Both the position numbers and the translations under genes were made by a program. The notes below the pieces were generated by a model. The model saw only the letters and a list, made by a program, of their open reading frames with translations. It had not been told where the DNA came from and searched no databases. Below, one piece after another: positions 48,792 to 58,659 of a stretch of DNA of 64,000 nucleotides; position 1 is the stretch's first letter, and each line of letters opens with the position of its first letter. The DNA lies in the NCBI GenBank assembly GCA_930633525.1, contig CAKNFP010000001.1, forward strand, positions 1,714,001 to 1,778,000. The letters run 5' to 3'. Origin of the DNA: Hyphomicrobiales bacterium (GTDB taxonomy: Bacteria > Pseudomonadota > Alphaproteobacteria > Rhizobiales > Beijerinckiaceae).

Positions 48792-48834
48792 ACCTGACGC
48801 GATGCTCAAACAAGCTTCCTACCAGCTCCACGAT

Positions 48835-49240
48835 CTACGCGACGATCTCCTCGGCCGGTCCGGCGTCCGAGACGGCCGCCGTCCAGGCTGCGATCCGCTT
48901 GCAGATGATGTCGTCGCGCACGGCCCAGTCCCGGGCGAACCGGGCGGCGCGCGCGGCAATCGTGCTCGGAGAGCTGCCGCCACAGACCCGTCAACACGCG
49001 GACGATCAGCGCGGAAGCTGTCATTATGCTCGTCAGGTTGGTTGAGGTGCCAGGCCCGGCTATGCCGGTCGTCGCGCTCGACCAGGCCCTCACCGGGCTC
49101 GGGCGCGTGGACCATCGCCCGATCGGTCGACATGAGATCGCCGTCCGCGTCGAGGAGCCCTGCGTCGCGGGCGAGTTCGCAGGCTTCGATCAGGCACCGG
49201 TCGATAGCCAGGATTAACCGCTCCTCGCTTCGAACCTCTA
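48835..49240 (-). pseudogene. Degraded unidentified gene
   Basis: On the minus strand the stretch reads as protein in pieces: EVRSEERLILAIDRCLIEAC, ELARDAGLLDADGDLMSTDR in one frame, then AARAARFARDWAVRDDIICK and RIAAWTAAVSDAGPAEEIVA with a stop in another. At least one frameshift separates them. I do not recognise the family. The codon-like quality of each piece is the only evidence for a former gene. Confidence 0.4.
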
Positions 49241-49417
49241 ACGGCCATCCGCTCAGCGCGCCGCGCCAGTCACGATCGGAAGCTCGGAAATGAAGCCGAT
49301 CTGGTGGATCGAAGCGGGCGGAGGATCGGCAACGTCCTCTGTGAGTGGAAAGCGCCGATCGATGCGCAGGCGCGGCTCGAAACGGGCGACCCAGTCGCGA
49401 ATCCTCGTCGTCGTCGC

Positions 49418-49619
49418 GTCGTCACGGCGGGTTACGTGCTTGCCGGCCGCAAGGTCGCTGTGACGCGCGGGACGCGGCGCGCAGGTTTTCGGCAACCGGC
49501 GCGGCTATCTGACCGTGCATCCCTCCTATCTCCTGCGGGTGCCGGATGAGGCGGCGAGGCGCGTGGCCTACGAGGCCTTCATCGCCGACCTGCGGGCCGT
49601 GCGCGATATGGTCGGCTAG
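49418..49619 (+). pseudogene. C-terminal remnant of a UdgX-like uracil-DNA glycosylase
   Basis: VVTAGYVLAGRKVAVTRGTR in one frame, then after a frameshift near 49480 QVFGNRRGYLTVHPSYLLRV, PDEAARRVAYEAFIADLRAV and a TAG. TVHPSYLLR-PDE is the conserved C-terminal block of UdgX and family 4 glycosylases. The N-terminal two thirds with the active-site motif is missing. Confidence 0.65.
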
Positions 49620-49644
49620 GGCAGGCCGTCCATAACCCGGATGC

Positions 49645-50313
49645 TCAGCCCGCGACGGAGCGGATGCGATAGGCGCAGCGGCGCGCGCCTAGAACGATAT
49701 GCTCCATTCGCTCGACCGAGCAATCCGGTCCCAGCATCTCGCGGAATATGGCGAGTTCCGCCCGGCAAAAGCCCTGGCAAGCGGATGCGGCCGCGCAGAT
49801 GGGGCAATGGTTCTCGATCAGAAGCCAGCCATCGCCGTCATCCGCTTTCCGGTACTCGGCCATATAGCCCTCCCGGGAGCGGATCTCGGCCAGCGCGGCC
49901 ATACGGGCTTCAAGGCCCTTGAACGGGCGTAACTCCGAGCGATAGGCCTGCCGCATCTCATCTTCGCGGGCATTGACCAGCCGATCGAGAGCATCGGTAC
50001 CGAGCAGATCACGGATGTTTTTCAGGAGGCCGGCGGTGAACTCGGCATGGGCGTCCGGGAACCGCGTGTGGCCGTGCGTGGTCAGCCGCCAGTATTGCGC
50101 AGGCCGCCCCACGCCGCGAACGACAGCCTCGGTTTCGACCAAACCGTCCGCCGCTAGCTTGCACAACTGCTGCCGTGCGTTTTCGCCGGTCGTGCCGAGC
50201 GCGCGCCCCAACTCCGCCGCGGTCAGGGGCCCACGGGTCTTCAGCAGCACCAGGAAGCGATCCGGGCCGGGGCGTACCTGCAATCTCTCCGAACCGATAA
50301 TGGACATGATCAA
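49645..50313 (-). CDS. Winged-helix regulator with C-terminal cysteine cluster (SufR-like)
   Basis: 222 residues (or 220 from an ATG six bases later). N-terminal winged helix: FLVLLKTRGPLTAAELGRAL, GTTGENARQQLCKLAADGLV, RGVGRPAQYWRLTTHGH. The C-terminal part has ENHCPICAAASACQGFCRAE and later RRCAYRI, the spacing of Fe-S-binding SufR/ArsR-like regulators. It may sense iron-sulfur or redox state. The target is not evident: the nearest same-strand gene is the PACE exporter upstream. This is the first intact ordinary gene after the decayed mobile segment. Confidence 0.8.
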   Translation of the reverse strand: MIMSIIGSERLQVRPGPDRFLVLLKTRGPLTAAELGRALGTTGENARQQLCKLAADGLVETEAVVRGVGRPAQYWRLTTHGHTRFPDAHAEFTAGLLKNIRDLLGTDALDRLVNAREDEMRQAYRSELRPFKGLEARMAALAEIRSREGYMAEYRKADDGDGWLLIENHCPICAAASACQGFCRAELAIFREMLGPDCSVERMEHIVLGARRCAYRIRSVAG

Positions 50314-50516
50314 GCTATCTAAGTATTCAAAGCAATAGCTTGATTTATAGCCGCGGCGACGAAGGGGCGCAACTATCCCGGAATGACCCGCTCAGGCGGG
50401 CGCGATGATAGGGTGTACTGCTCGCGCCTGGCCCTGGCGATCGTGGTCTCATTCCCGGGATGTGTCTGCGGGCGAGCTCAGATTTGTGCTTCACCGCCCG
50501 CAGCATCATCCATGCG

Positions 50517-50969
50517 TCATCTCGCGGGGGCGAGGGTCAGCCCCTGCTTCTGATCGGGGACTGGAAAGATCCGGTCATAGGCAATGTTGAACACAAAGGC
50601 GTAGACCAGATAGAACGCGACAATCGCGATATCCATCATCAAGGCCGCCCACAGGCTGATCCCGAGATACCATGCGATCATCGGGATCAGCATGATGACC
50701 AGACCGCCTTCGAACAGGAGGGCGTGGGCGACGCGGATCATCACCGTCTTGGTGGTATGTCCCCTGAAACGAACCAGGGCGTGGTCGAAACCCAGGTTGA
50801 ACAGGAAATTCCAGGTCGTGGCGACGGTCGCCGAAATCAGGCCGATGACGCCCATATGAGCAACCGGCTGGTTGAAGAGCAGGGCAGCCATCGGGGTGAA
50901 GATGGCAAGACCAATGACCTCGAACATGATCGCGTGGCGCATCCGGTCCGGGAATGTACGCATAGACAT
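50517..50969 (-). CDS. PACE-family efflux pump (AceI-like)
   Basis: 150 residues with four membrane helices made of two BTP (PACE) repeats: RMRHAIMFEVIGLAIFTPMA, TVATTWNFLFNLGFDHALVR, then RVAHALLFEGGLVIMLIPMI and MMDIAIVAFYLVYAFVFNIA. The conserved membrane glutamate and the Asn/Asp pair are present. Proteins of this family export biocides such as chlorhexidine and also short diamines. Divergent from a LysR regulator, as aceI is from aceR. Confidence 0.9.
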   Translation of the reverse strand: MSMRTFPDRMRHAIMFEVIGLAIFTPMAALLFNQPVAHMGVIGLISATVATTWNFLFNLGFDHALVRFRGHTTKTVMIRVAHALLFEGGLVIMLIPMIAWYLGISLWAALMMDIAIVAFYLVYAFVFNIAYDRIFPVPDQKQGLTLAPAR

Positions 50970-51023
50970 AATGAAACCTGTTTAGATGAATTGGCTTGAT
51001 AGCGTTAAGGCTGCTGGCTTTCT

Positions 51024-51040
51024 ATCTGGTTTTGGGAGAT
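51024..51040. promoter_or_regulatory. Candidate LysR-type binding site
   Basis: ATCTGGTTTTGGGAGAT is a dyad ATCT-N9-AGAT in the 104-base gap between the PACE exporter and the LysR gene; a wider CTATCT...AGATAG pair (51022-51054) encloses it. It fits the T-N11-A form of LysR sites. Confidence 0.5.
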
Positions 51041-51073
51041 AAAAAAGTTAGATAGCATCTGGAATTGAGATAG

Positions 51074-51967
51074 ATGGCCATTTCGATGGAGCAGCTGGAG
51101 GCCTTTGTCGTCGCTGCCGACAAGGGATCGTTCTCGGCAGCCGGGCGGGTCCTGCATAAGGCGCAATCGGCGATCAGCACCCAGGTCGCTAATCTGGAGG
51201 AGGATCTCGGGCTGGCTCTGTTCAGCCGGGTCGGTCGCAACCCGGTCCTCACCCCGGCCGGGGAACAGCTCTTGCCGGAGGCGCGGCTTATCCTCGACCG
51301 CCGCGAGCATCTGATCGGCATGGCGGCCAGCTTCGAAGCGCATGTGGAGAAGCGGCTGGTCGTCGCGATCGACGAACTCTATCCCGAATTCGCATTGGGC
51401 GAGCTGTTCGCTGACTTCGCGAACCATTTCCCGCATGTGGAGCTCGAACTGCTGTTCCCGATGATGGAGGATGTGAGCCGCCTGGTGCTGGATGGAAAAG
51501 CCGATATCGGCGTGATGTGGCGGCAGGAAGTGCTTCCCACGGAGCTCGGCTTCCACACGATCGGATGGGTGCCCCTTGCGCTCGTCTGCGGGAAAAAACA
51601 TCCACTCGCCAACGCCGTGGTCGACTGGGAGGACCTCAAACGGCATCGCCAGATCATGGTGACCGTGCGCACAGAGGGAACGGAGCGGCACAGGCTGCGC
51701 GTCGCCGCCGAGGTCTGGTGGGTCGAGAGCCACTGGGTCATCCTCCAGATCCTGAAGCAGGGCATCGGCTGGTCGCTCGTTCCTGTTCATATCCTCAAGA
51801 ACTCACCCGTCGCGCAGGATCTCGCGATGCCGGCCCTGCAGTTCGACGAGGGCATGCACCCCGTTGCACTTGAAGCGGTTTGGCATAAACAGCGTCCTGC
51901 GGGGCCGGCTGCGCGATGGTTGCGCGACCGTATAGCGACGACGAAGATCGACGCGTTTACAGGTTGA
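51074..51967 (+). CDS. LysR-family transcriptional regulator
   Basis: 297 residues. Helix-turn-helix MEQLEAFVVAADKGSFSAAG, RVLHKAQSAISTQVANLEED, LGLALFSRVGRNPVLTPAGE, and a periplasmic-binding-type effector domain (about 90-295). Divergent placement suggests it controls the PACE exporter, perhaps on sensing a biocide or polyamine. It lies 45 bases before ybaK, so read-through is possible. Confidence 0.9.
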   Translation: MAISMEQLEAFVVAADKGSFSAAGRVLHKAQSAISTQVANLEEDLGLALFSRVGRNPVLTPAGEQLLPEARLILDRREHLIGMAASFEAHVEKRLVVAIDELYPEFALGELFADFANHFPHVELELLFPMMEDVSRLVLDGKADIGVMWRQEVLPTELGFHTIGWVPLALVCGKKHPLANAVVDWEDLKRHRQIMVTVRTEGTERHRLRVAAEVWWVESHWVILQILKQGIGWSLVPVHILKNSPVAQDLAMPALQFDEGMHPVALEAVWHKQRPAGPAARWLRDRIATTKIDAFTG

Positions 51968-52012
51968 GTGCTTCCGGGCGCGGCCGGAAGCCAAGAGAAC
52001 GGGGAAGAATCG

Positions 52013-52486
52013 ATGTCGAAGGCAACGCGCGCGACGAAGGCGCTCGAGAAGGCAGGCGTCGCCTTCACGGTTCATAGCTATGACTATGACCCGGGTGCCG
52101 AGCGCGTGGGGCTCCAGGCTGCCGAGGCGATCGGCGAGGCGCCGGAGCGTGTGCTGAAGACGCTGATGGCGCTCGTGGATGGGAAACCCGTTTGCGTGAT
52201 CGTGCCATCGGATCGGGAGGTTTCGATGAAGAGGCTCGCCGCGGCCTTCGGCGGCAAGTCGGCGGAGATGATGAAGCCGGCCGATGCGGAGCGGATGACG
52301 GGCTACAAGGTCGGCGGAATCAGTCCCTTCGGACAGATGCGCAGGGTACCGACCGCCATCGAGCAGCAGTCGCTGGCGCATGCGCTTGTATATGTGAACG
52401 GCGGGCAGCGGGGCCTGCAGGTTCGCCTTGCGCCAGATGATGCGCGCGCGACGCTGGATGCAAGGGTCGTCCCTGTCATCGCCTGA
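52013..52486 (+). CDS. ybaK: Cys-tRNA(Pro) deacylase YbaK
   Basis: 157 residues from the ATG at 52013. YbaK domain: MSKATRATKALEKAGVAFTV, GEAPERVLKTLMALVDGKPV (with the catalytic lysine), MKPADAERMTGYKVGGISPF (conserved GGISPFG), QRGLQVRLAP. It clears cysteine wrongly attached to tRNA-Pro, a function matched by the editing-free ProS in this same window. Confidence 0.9.
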   Translation: MSKATRATKALEKAGVAFTVHSYDYDPGAERVGLQAAEAIGEAPERVLKTLMALVDGKPVCVIVPSDREVSMKRLAAAFGGKSAEMMKPADAERMTGYKVGGISPFGQMRRVPTAIEQQSLAHALVYVNGGQRGLQVRLAPDDARATLDARVVPVIA

Positions 52487-52669
52487 CGTGGCAGGGTCCG
52501 CCGTAATTTAGCAAGCGTTCGCTTGACAAATTATGCCGCCCATTTATCAAATTCAGCGCTTGGTCAATCAGCTTCCGGTGATCTTGCCTGCGGTGATCTT
52601 GCCTGAAGGCCGACGTCCGCCTGTGGAGATCGACCGGAGAGATGCCTGACATTCTCAAAGGAGCCTTTC

Positions 52670-53278
52670 ATGGCCTTCGAACTTCCAGCCCTCCCGTATT
52701 CGACCAACGCCCTCGCTGCCGCCGGCATGAGCCAGGAGACGCTTGAGCTTCACCACGGCAAGCACCATCAGGCCTATGTGACGGCGCTGAATGGTTTCGT
52801 GGAGAAGAACGACGACCTGAAGGGGAAGTCTCTGGAGGAGATCATCCACTTCGCCACCGGCAAGGCGGATCTGGCGCCGGTCTTCAACAACGCGGGCCAG
52901 CACTGGAACCACATCCTGTTCTGGCAGGCGCTTTCGCCCCAGGGTGGCAAGATCCCGGGCGGCCTTGAGAAGAAGCTCGTTGCCGACTTCGGCAGCGTCG
53001 ATGCCTTCAAGGAGGCTTTCAAGACGGCGGCCACCACGCAATTCGGCTCCGGCTGGGCCTGGCTTGTTCTCGGCGACGACGGCAAGCTGAAGGTCACGAA
53101 GAGCGCGAATGCCGACAATCCTCTCGCATCAGGCCAGGGCAAGGCATTGCTCGGGCTCGATGTGTGGGAGCACAGCTACTACGTCGATTTCCGCAATCGT
53201 CGTCCTGACTACACGGCCAACTTCCTCGACAAGCTGGCCAATTATGAATTCGCGGAAGCGGAGCTGAACAAGGCCTGA
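52670..53278 (+). CDS. sodB: Superoxide dismutase, Fe/Mn family (Fe-type likely)
   Basis: 202 residues, cytosolic (no signal peptide). Metal ligands: His in ETLELHHGKHHQAYVTALNG, His in GQHWNHILFWQALSPQGG, Asp and His in GLDVWEHSYYVDFRNRRPDY. FWQALSPQGG and the start AFELPALPYSTNAL favour the iron type. Strong ribosome site AAAGGAG seven bases before the ATG. Followed by a strong terminator. Confidence 0.95.
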   Translation: MAFELPALPYSTNALAAAGMSQETLELHHGKHHQAYVTALNGFVEKNDDLKGKSLEEIIHFATGKADLAPVFNNAGQHWNHILFWQALSPQGGKIPGGLEKKLVADFGSVDAFKEAFKTAATTQFGSGWAWLVLGDDGKLKVTKSANADNPLASGQGKALLGLDVWEHSYYVDFRNRRPDYTANFLDKLANYEFAEAELNKA

Positions 53279-53386
53279 CAGGTTTCCCGTCGGCTTGGTA
53301 CCGCCTCGATCGGCGGGGCGTTTCCGTCCAGGGGACTGTCCCCGCCGGAAGAGCATGGGAAGCCCGGTTTTCGCAGCCGGATGACG

Positions 53387-53417
53387 GGAGCCATGGTCGC
53401 CATGGCTCCTTTTTTTA
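53387..53417 (+). terminator. Intrinsic terminator after sodB
   Basis: Perfect ten-base stem GGAGCCATGG / CCATGGCTCC with a three-base loop, followed at once by eight T (53410-53417). Confidence 0.92.
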
Positions 53418-53614
53418 TGGCCTCGGGCGGCGAAAGTGCGCCTTGAAGCCCCATCGCACACTTTCGCTATAATCTTGCCCCTGCAAGACAGATGGGCGGC
53501 CATGCAGGCGATGCACGGCGCTGGCGGTCCGCGGCCCGCCTGTTGATCCTGCCGATGTCTCAGCCCGCCCAAAAAGGGGTTGCCAATCATATAAGTGAAT
53601 GCTTATCTATTGGC

Positions 53615-53929
53615 ATGGTCGAGAACGAGATATTCCGAGCCCTTTCCGATCCAACCCGCCGTGCGATCTTCGAGAAGCTGGCGGCGGGCGCGATGAATGC
53701 GACCTCTCTGCGCGCGGGGTTGCAGATCAGCCAGCCCGCCATGTCACAGCATCTCGCGGTTCTGCGAGGTGCGAAGCTGGTGCGGGAAGAGCGGCAAGGG
53801 CGGTTTGTGAACTATGAGGTCGATCCCGAAGGTTTGACGCTCATCGCGCAGTGGCTGGCAAAATATCGCGCTTACTGGCCCGCGCGTATTGATGCCCTGA
53901 AGGTCTTGCTGAAGGATATGGACCAATGA
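53615..53929 (+). CDS. ArsR-family winged-helix repressor
   Basis: 104 residues from the ATG at 53615; longer starts add residues without protein character. EIFRALSDPTRRAIFEKLAA, GLQISQPAMSQHLAVLRGAK, LVREERQGRFVNYEVDPEGL is the ArsR helix-turn-helix without metal cysteines, the subtype that precedes SRPBCC genes. It overlaps the next gene by four bases (ATGA), so the two form an operon that the repressor probably controls. Confidence 0.9.
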   Translation: MVENEIFRALSDPTRRAIFEKLAAGAMNATSLRAGLQISQPAMSQHLAVLRGAKLVREERQGRFVNYEVDPEGLTLIAQWLAKYRAYWPARIDALKVLLKDMDQ

Positions 53930-54285
53930 GCGGCATAAAGACGGAAGAGCAGGACAAGAGTATCGAGCTCGAATACGATATCGATGAGCCGCCGCATAAG
54001 GTGTGGCGGGCCATAACCGTTCCCGATCTCCGCGACGTCTGGCTCCCGAAAGACGCTTTGGCGGATCCGGAGGCCACTGCGCTGACGCCCGGCGAAGAGG
54101 TCAGCTACAGGATGCGTGAAAGCGTGCCGCCATTTCTTGAAAGCATGGTGACGTTTCGCATTTCACCCAATGCGGCGGGTGGAACCAGCCTGCGGATCGT
54201 GCACGAACTCACGGATGTCAGGTTAAGGCCGGCGAAAGCGGTGGCAGCGAACGACGACGTCGCGCTCATCCTGCGAGCGGCCTGA
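53926..54285 (+). CDS. SRPBCC/AHSA1-domain protein
   Basis: 119 residues. [51 protein letters not shown] is the START-like hydrophobic-cavity fold of the Aha1/YndB group. Shorter than usual (140-160): the C-terminal helix is only partly present. Paired with the ArsR repressor; ligand unknown. Confidence 0.85.
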   Translation: MSGIKTEEQDKSIELEYDIDEPPHKVWRAITVPDLRDVWLPKDALADPEATALTPGEEVSYRMRESVPPFLESMVTFRISPNAAGGTSLRIVHELTDVRLRPAKAVAANDDVALILRAA

Positions 54286-54328
54286 CAGGCTGAAATCCCC
54301 CAATCGTCAGCACTATTGGAGTTCGCCG

Positions 54329-54952
54329 ATGCGCGAAGCGATGCAACTCGTCCCGATGGTCATAGAACAGTCGAGCAAGGGGGAACGGTCTTTCGATATC
54401 TTTTCCCGTCTTCTGCGCGAACGGATCATCTTTCTGAACGGCGAGGTCAACGATACGGTCTCCGCACTTGTTTGCGCGCAACTGTTGTTTCTTGAAGCGG
54501 AAAATCCGAAAAAGCCTATAAACCTCTATATCAATTCTCCCGGTGGCGTCGTGACCAGCGGTCTTGCGATGTATGACACCATGCGCCACATCCGCGCCCC
54601 GGTGCATACCCTGTGCATGGGGACCGCGCGCTCGATGGGATCGTTCTTGCTGATGGCGGGCGAGCCGGGCCACCGCGCCGCGCTGCCCAATGCAAGTTTG
54701 CTCGTTCATCAGCCGTTGGGCGGCTTTCAGGGACAGGCCTCGGACATTCTCATCCATGCCGAGGAGACGCGGCGCACCAAGCATCTCATGACGCGTCTCT
54801 ATGCGGAGCATTGCGGACGCAGTTACGAGGACGTCGAACGCGCGCTCGATCGCGACAACTTCATGACGGCCGAGGAGGCTCTGGCATGGGGCTTGATCGA
54901 TCGTGTCCTCCATGTGCGCGCGGAGGAGGGCGCCTCCTCGGGCGAGACATGA
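54329..54952 (+). CDS. ClpP-family serine peptidase (probable second copy)
   Basis: 207 residues. [40 protein letters not shown], the Ser of [20 protein letters not shown] near residue 100, His of [19 protein letters not shown] near 125, Asp of [20 protein letters not shown] near 175. No clpX or tig neighbours, and the nucleophile context GTARSMGS differs from the housekeeping GQAASMGS, so this is likely an accessory paralogue. Confidence 0.88.
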   Translation: MREAMQLVPMVIEQSSKGERSFDIFSRLLRERIIFLNGEVNDTVSALVCAQLLFLEAENPKKPINLYINSPGGVVTSGLAMYDTMRHIRAPVHTLCMGTARSMGSFLLMAGEPGHRAALPNASLLVHQPLGGFQGQASDILIHAEETRRTKHLMTRLYAEHCGRSYEDVERALDRDNFMTAEEALAWGLIDRVLHVRAEEGASSGET

Positions 54953-55030
54953 CGTCGACCGACGAGCGCCTCCCATGCTATCGGCTGCGTCATTCACGCC
55001 GTGGGAGACAACTGTGAATCTGGAGACTTG

Positions 55031-55507
55031 ATGCGCAAACGACCGTCCGCGCGCGTCCTTCTGCTGGATCAGTCGGGATGCGTTCTTCTTTTCAAATTCG
55101 TTCACAGGTCGGGGCCGCTCGCCGGTCGAAGCTACTGGGCGACGCCGGGCGGCGCGGTGGAGGAGGGCGAGACCTTCGAGGAGGCCGCGCTGCGTGAGCT
55201 GGAAGAGGAGACCGGGCTCATCAGGGATGAGATCGGCCCCGAGGTCGGTCGCCGCAGCTTCGAGCTTCAACTCGTGGATGGCGAGACGGTGTGGGCGGAG
55301 GAAAGGTTCTATGTCCTGCGGATCGCGCGGACCGCGATCTCGGATTGCGGCTGGAGCGCGATCGAGCGTGAGGTGATGGCGGAACATCATTGGTGGTCCG
55401 TCGAAGAAATCCAGACGACGTCGGAGATCATTTTTCCCGACGATCTTCTGGACCTTCTGGAAACTGCGGTCGCCGCGAAGGCGTCCGGGAGCGCATCCGG
55501 TGTCTGA
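55031..55507 (+). CDS. Nudix hydrolase
   Basis: 158 residues from the ATG at 55031. Complete Nudix box: GGAVEEGETFEEAALRELEE followed by ETGL, which fits GX5EX7REUXEEXGU. SARVLLLDQSGCVLLFKFVH precedes and EHHWWSVEEIQTTSEIIFPD follows, common in Nudix proteins of unknown substrate. Cytosolic pyrophosphatase acting on a nucleoside diphosphate derivative. Confidence 0.9.
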   Translation: MRKRPSARVLLLDQSGCVLLFKFVHRSGPLAGRSYWATPGGAVEEGETFEEAALRELEEETGLIRDEIGPEVGRRSFELQLVDGETVWAEERFYVLRIARTAISDCGWSAIEREVMAEHHWWSVEEIQTTSEIIFPDDLLDLLETAVAAKASGSASGV

Positions 55508-55576
55508 ACAAAACGCCCGCGGCCATGGACCGCGGGCGAAGGGGACGTTCCGGCGCAGATGGTGCACGTGGCATCA

Positions 55577-56286
<710 letters not shown>

Positions 56287-56994
56287 TCAGGCACGCGAGC
56301 CCGGAGCCTGATCACCGCGCTGCGCAAAGAACGCTTCAATCGTGCGGGCGGCCGTTGCCAGATGTCCACGTAGTACCTCGACCGCCGTCGCGACATCGCG
56401 GCGGCGCGCCGCCGCGACCATGGCGCGGTGGTCGTCCTGGGACATGTGGGCGCGCCCCTTGGCCGCCAGATGGAAGCGCAGATAGCGATCGAAAGAAGCC
56501 AGCTGGCTTTCCGTAAGTGCGATCAGCTTGGGATGGCCGGCTGCGCCATAGAGCGTCATGTGGAAGCGGCGATTGAGCTCACCCATGCGCCCGGGCTCGT
56601 TGGCCGTATCCATGTCGACGATCAGATCCTCCGCCAGGGTGAAGTCCTCATCGCGCAGATGGGGAATGGAAAGGCTGAGCGCCGCCGGCTCGAGCGCCAT
56701 GCGGATCGCATAGGTATCCGCGGCATCCGCTGCCGATATCTCCGTTACAACGGCGCCCTTGTGGGGCACGAAATCGAGGAGGGCCTGCGCCTCAAGCTGC
56801 CGCAACGCCTCGCGCACCGGCATGCGGCTGACGCCGAAAGCCGCCGCGAGATCCTCCTGCCTGAGCGGCGTGCCGCCGGGCAGGCGTCCGGACAGGATGG
56901 CGCCGCGCAAGGTGGCTTCCACAAAGGCGGTCGCGGTGCGATGGCGCGTCCCGCTCGCTGCGATGAGGTCGGCTATGGGCTGGAGAGCTGACAT
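56287..56994 (-). CDS. GntR-family regulator, FadR/VanR subtype
   Basis: 235 residues from the ATG at 56994. Winged helix GAILSGRLPGGTPLRQEDLA, AAFGVSRMPVREALRQLEAQ, and an all-helical FCD effector domain with the metal-site histidines in LNRRFHMTLYGAAGHPKL and the late RGHLATAARTIEAFF. Divergent from the BenE-type transporter, which it likely controls through the palindrome at 57013. Confidence 0.9.
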   Translation of the reverse strand: MSALQPIADLIAASGTRHRTATAFVEATLRGAILSGRLPGGTPLRQEDLAAAFGVSRMPVREALRQLEAQALLDFVPHKGAVVTEISAADAADTYAIRMALEPAALSLSIPHLRDEDFTLAEDLIVDMDTANEPGRMGELNRRFHMTLYGAAGHPKLIALTESQLASFDRYLRFHLAAKGRAHMSQDDHRAMVAAARRRDVATAVEVLRGHLATAARTIEAFFAQRGDQAPGSRA

Positions 56995-57012
56995 CCAATA
57001 TCCATTTGTCGA

Positions 57013-57022
57013 TTGGATCCAA
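57013..57022. promoter_or_regulatory. Candidate GntR operator TTGGATCCAA
   Basis: Perfect ten-base palindrome between the GntR gene and the transporter, lying within a wider ATTTG...CAAAT pair (57004-57024). GntR/FCD regulators often bind TTG-GATC-CAA-like or TTGTATACAA-like palindromes. Confidence 0.65.
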
Positions 57023-57093
57023 ATATGGCATATGACAGAAGCTTTGTCATTATCGACATCAGCCGTGCGGACCGTTCCAGCGGGCATATTCCC

Positions 57094-58329
57094 ATGCATG
57101 ATCAGGCGAAACATTCCCCGGAAGAGGTGCGGCGCGCGGTTGTCGCAGCCACCGCTCCGCCTCCAGACCACGGGCTGATTCAGCCGATTTCAGCTGGAGC
57201 GCTAGCCGCGGTCGTTGGTTTCGCCAGCGCCTTCACCATCGTTCTGCAGGGTTTGGCCGGGGTTGGTGCCACGCCCGAGCAGGCCGCCTCCGGCCTGCTC
57301 GGGCTCTGTGTCGGGCAGGGACTCCTGGCCGTCACCTTCGGTCTGATCAGCCGTAAGCCCATCAGCTTTGCCTGGTCGACACCGGGGGCAGCACTTCTCA
57401 TGGGGGCGGGTGTTCCGCAGGGCGGCTTCGGCGTCGCCGTCGCGGCCTTCCTGGTGACAGGCCTGCTCATCGTGATCGCAGGCATCTGGCGACCGCTCGG
57501 CCGGGCCGTGTCCGCCATTCCGCTGCCGCTCGCGAATGCGATGCTCGCCGGGGTTCTGCTTGAGCTTTGCCTGGCGCCTTTCCGTGCCATCGCGGCAGCC
57601 CCGCTCCTCGCCCTGCCCATTGTCCTGGCATGGGCATTTGGCTGGACTTTCGCGCGGCGCTTCGCTGTGCCCATCGCCGTTGCGATGACGGGGCTCATCG
57701 TGGCGCTTGCGACACCCATACCGGCGGAGGCCTGGGCGCATCTATGGCCGCAGCCCGTTTTCGTCATGCCGGTCTGGGATTTCGTGCCGGTGGTTGGGCT
57801 CGCCATCCCGCTGTTCATCGTCACCATGGCCTCGCAGAACGTCCCCGGCCTCGCTGTGCTACGCAGCAACGGCTATGACATCGCGGTTCGGCCGGTTTTC
57901 ATTGCAACAGGCATGGCGAGCTGGGCCGTTGCCTTTTTCGGCGGTCATGGCCTCAATCTCTCGGCCATTACGGCTGCGCTATGCGCGGGACCCGAGGCGG
58001 GCGCGAACCCGGCACGGCGCTATATCGCCAGTGTCACAACGGGCCTGGTCTATATTCCACTCGGGCTCGGCGTCGGCTTTGCCGCTGCCTTCATTGCGGC
58101 GTCGCCACCGCTTCTGATCCAGGCGGTGGCTGGTCTTGCCTTGCTGACCAGTCTAGCGGGGGCACTGGCCGGAGCTCTCTCCCGGGACTCGGGGCGATTG
58201 CCGGCGCTCGTGACATTCGTGACGACAGCCTCCGGCATCAGCATTTTCGGTATCGGCGCCGCGTTCTGGGGCCTCGTGGCGGGCGGCCTGATGTTGATGC
58301 TGGAACGGCGGGAACATAAGGCTGTTTAG
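57094..58329 (+). CDS. BenE-type benzoate/proton symporter
   Basis: 411 residues from the ATG at 57094; an earlier ATG (57025) would add 23 residues and lies directly against the presumed operator. Eleven to twelve membrane segments. BenE phrases: ISAGALAAVVGFASAFTIVL, FAWSTPGAALLMGAG, VPVVGLAIPLFIVTMASQNV, PGLAVLRSNGY, GGHGLNLSAITAALCAGPEA. Family members import benzoate or related aromatic acids; no ben or cat catabolic genes lie here. Confidence 0.9.
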   Translation: MHDQAKHSPEEVRRAVVAATAPPPDHGLIQPISAGALAAVVGFASAFTIVLQGLAGVGATPEQAASGLLGLCVGQGLLAVTFGLISRKPISFAWSTPGAALLMGAGVPQGGFGVAVAAFLVTGLLIVIAGIWRPLGRAVSAIPLPLANAMLAGVLLELCLAPFRAIAAAPLLALPIVLAWAFGWTFARRFAVPIAVAMTGLIVALATPIPAEAWAHLWPQPVFVMPVWDFVPVVGLAIPLFIVTMASQNVPGLAVLRSNGYDIAVRPVFIATGMASWAVAFFGGHGLNLSAITAALCAGPEAGANPARRYIASVTTGLVYIPLGLGVGFAAAFIAASPPLLIQAVAGLALLTSLAGALAGALSRDSGRLPALVTFVTTASGISIFGIGAAFWGLVAGGLMLMLERREHKAV

Positions 58330-58659
58330 CGCCGTCGCGACTGGCGTGGAGCGGTTGTCAGCGTAGGGGCGAGGCAAGGGATCGCCTCTCGGCGAGCCGC
58401 CGGTACCCTTGCCATAAGATTACAGCCGTATTTCAAAAGCTTAAGTTGATGAAGGCCGCGACATTGGCATGATGCGTAGCGCGGGAGGGAGGGCCCGCCG
58501 CCCCGGCCGCAGCTGGTGCCTGGTCTCACGATTCGCGCCACACAGGATCGCCGCCCCCGGCGGTCGTGCGAGCGTCGTTCGAGATCATGCCCTGAGCGAT
58601 TCGCAAGATGACCGCGCGGCCGGGGCGTCAATTGTCAGATGCCGACCGCTTGAACAGCA
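58330..58659. other. Gap between convergent transporter genes
   Basis: 330 bases without a supported gene. Only weak short frames are present. Confidence 0.4.
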
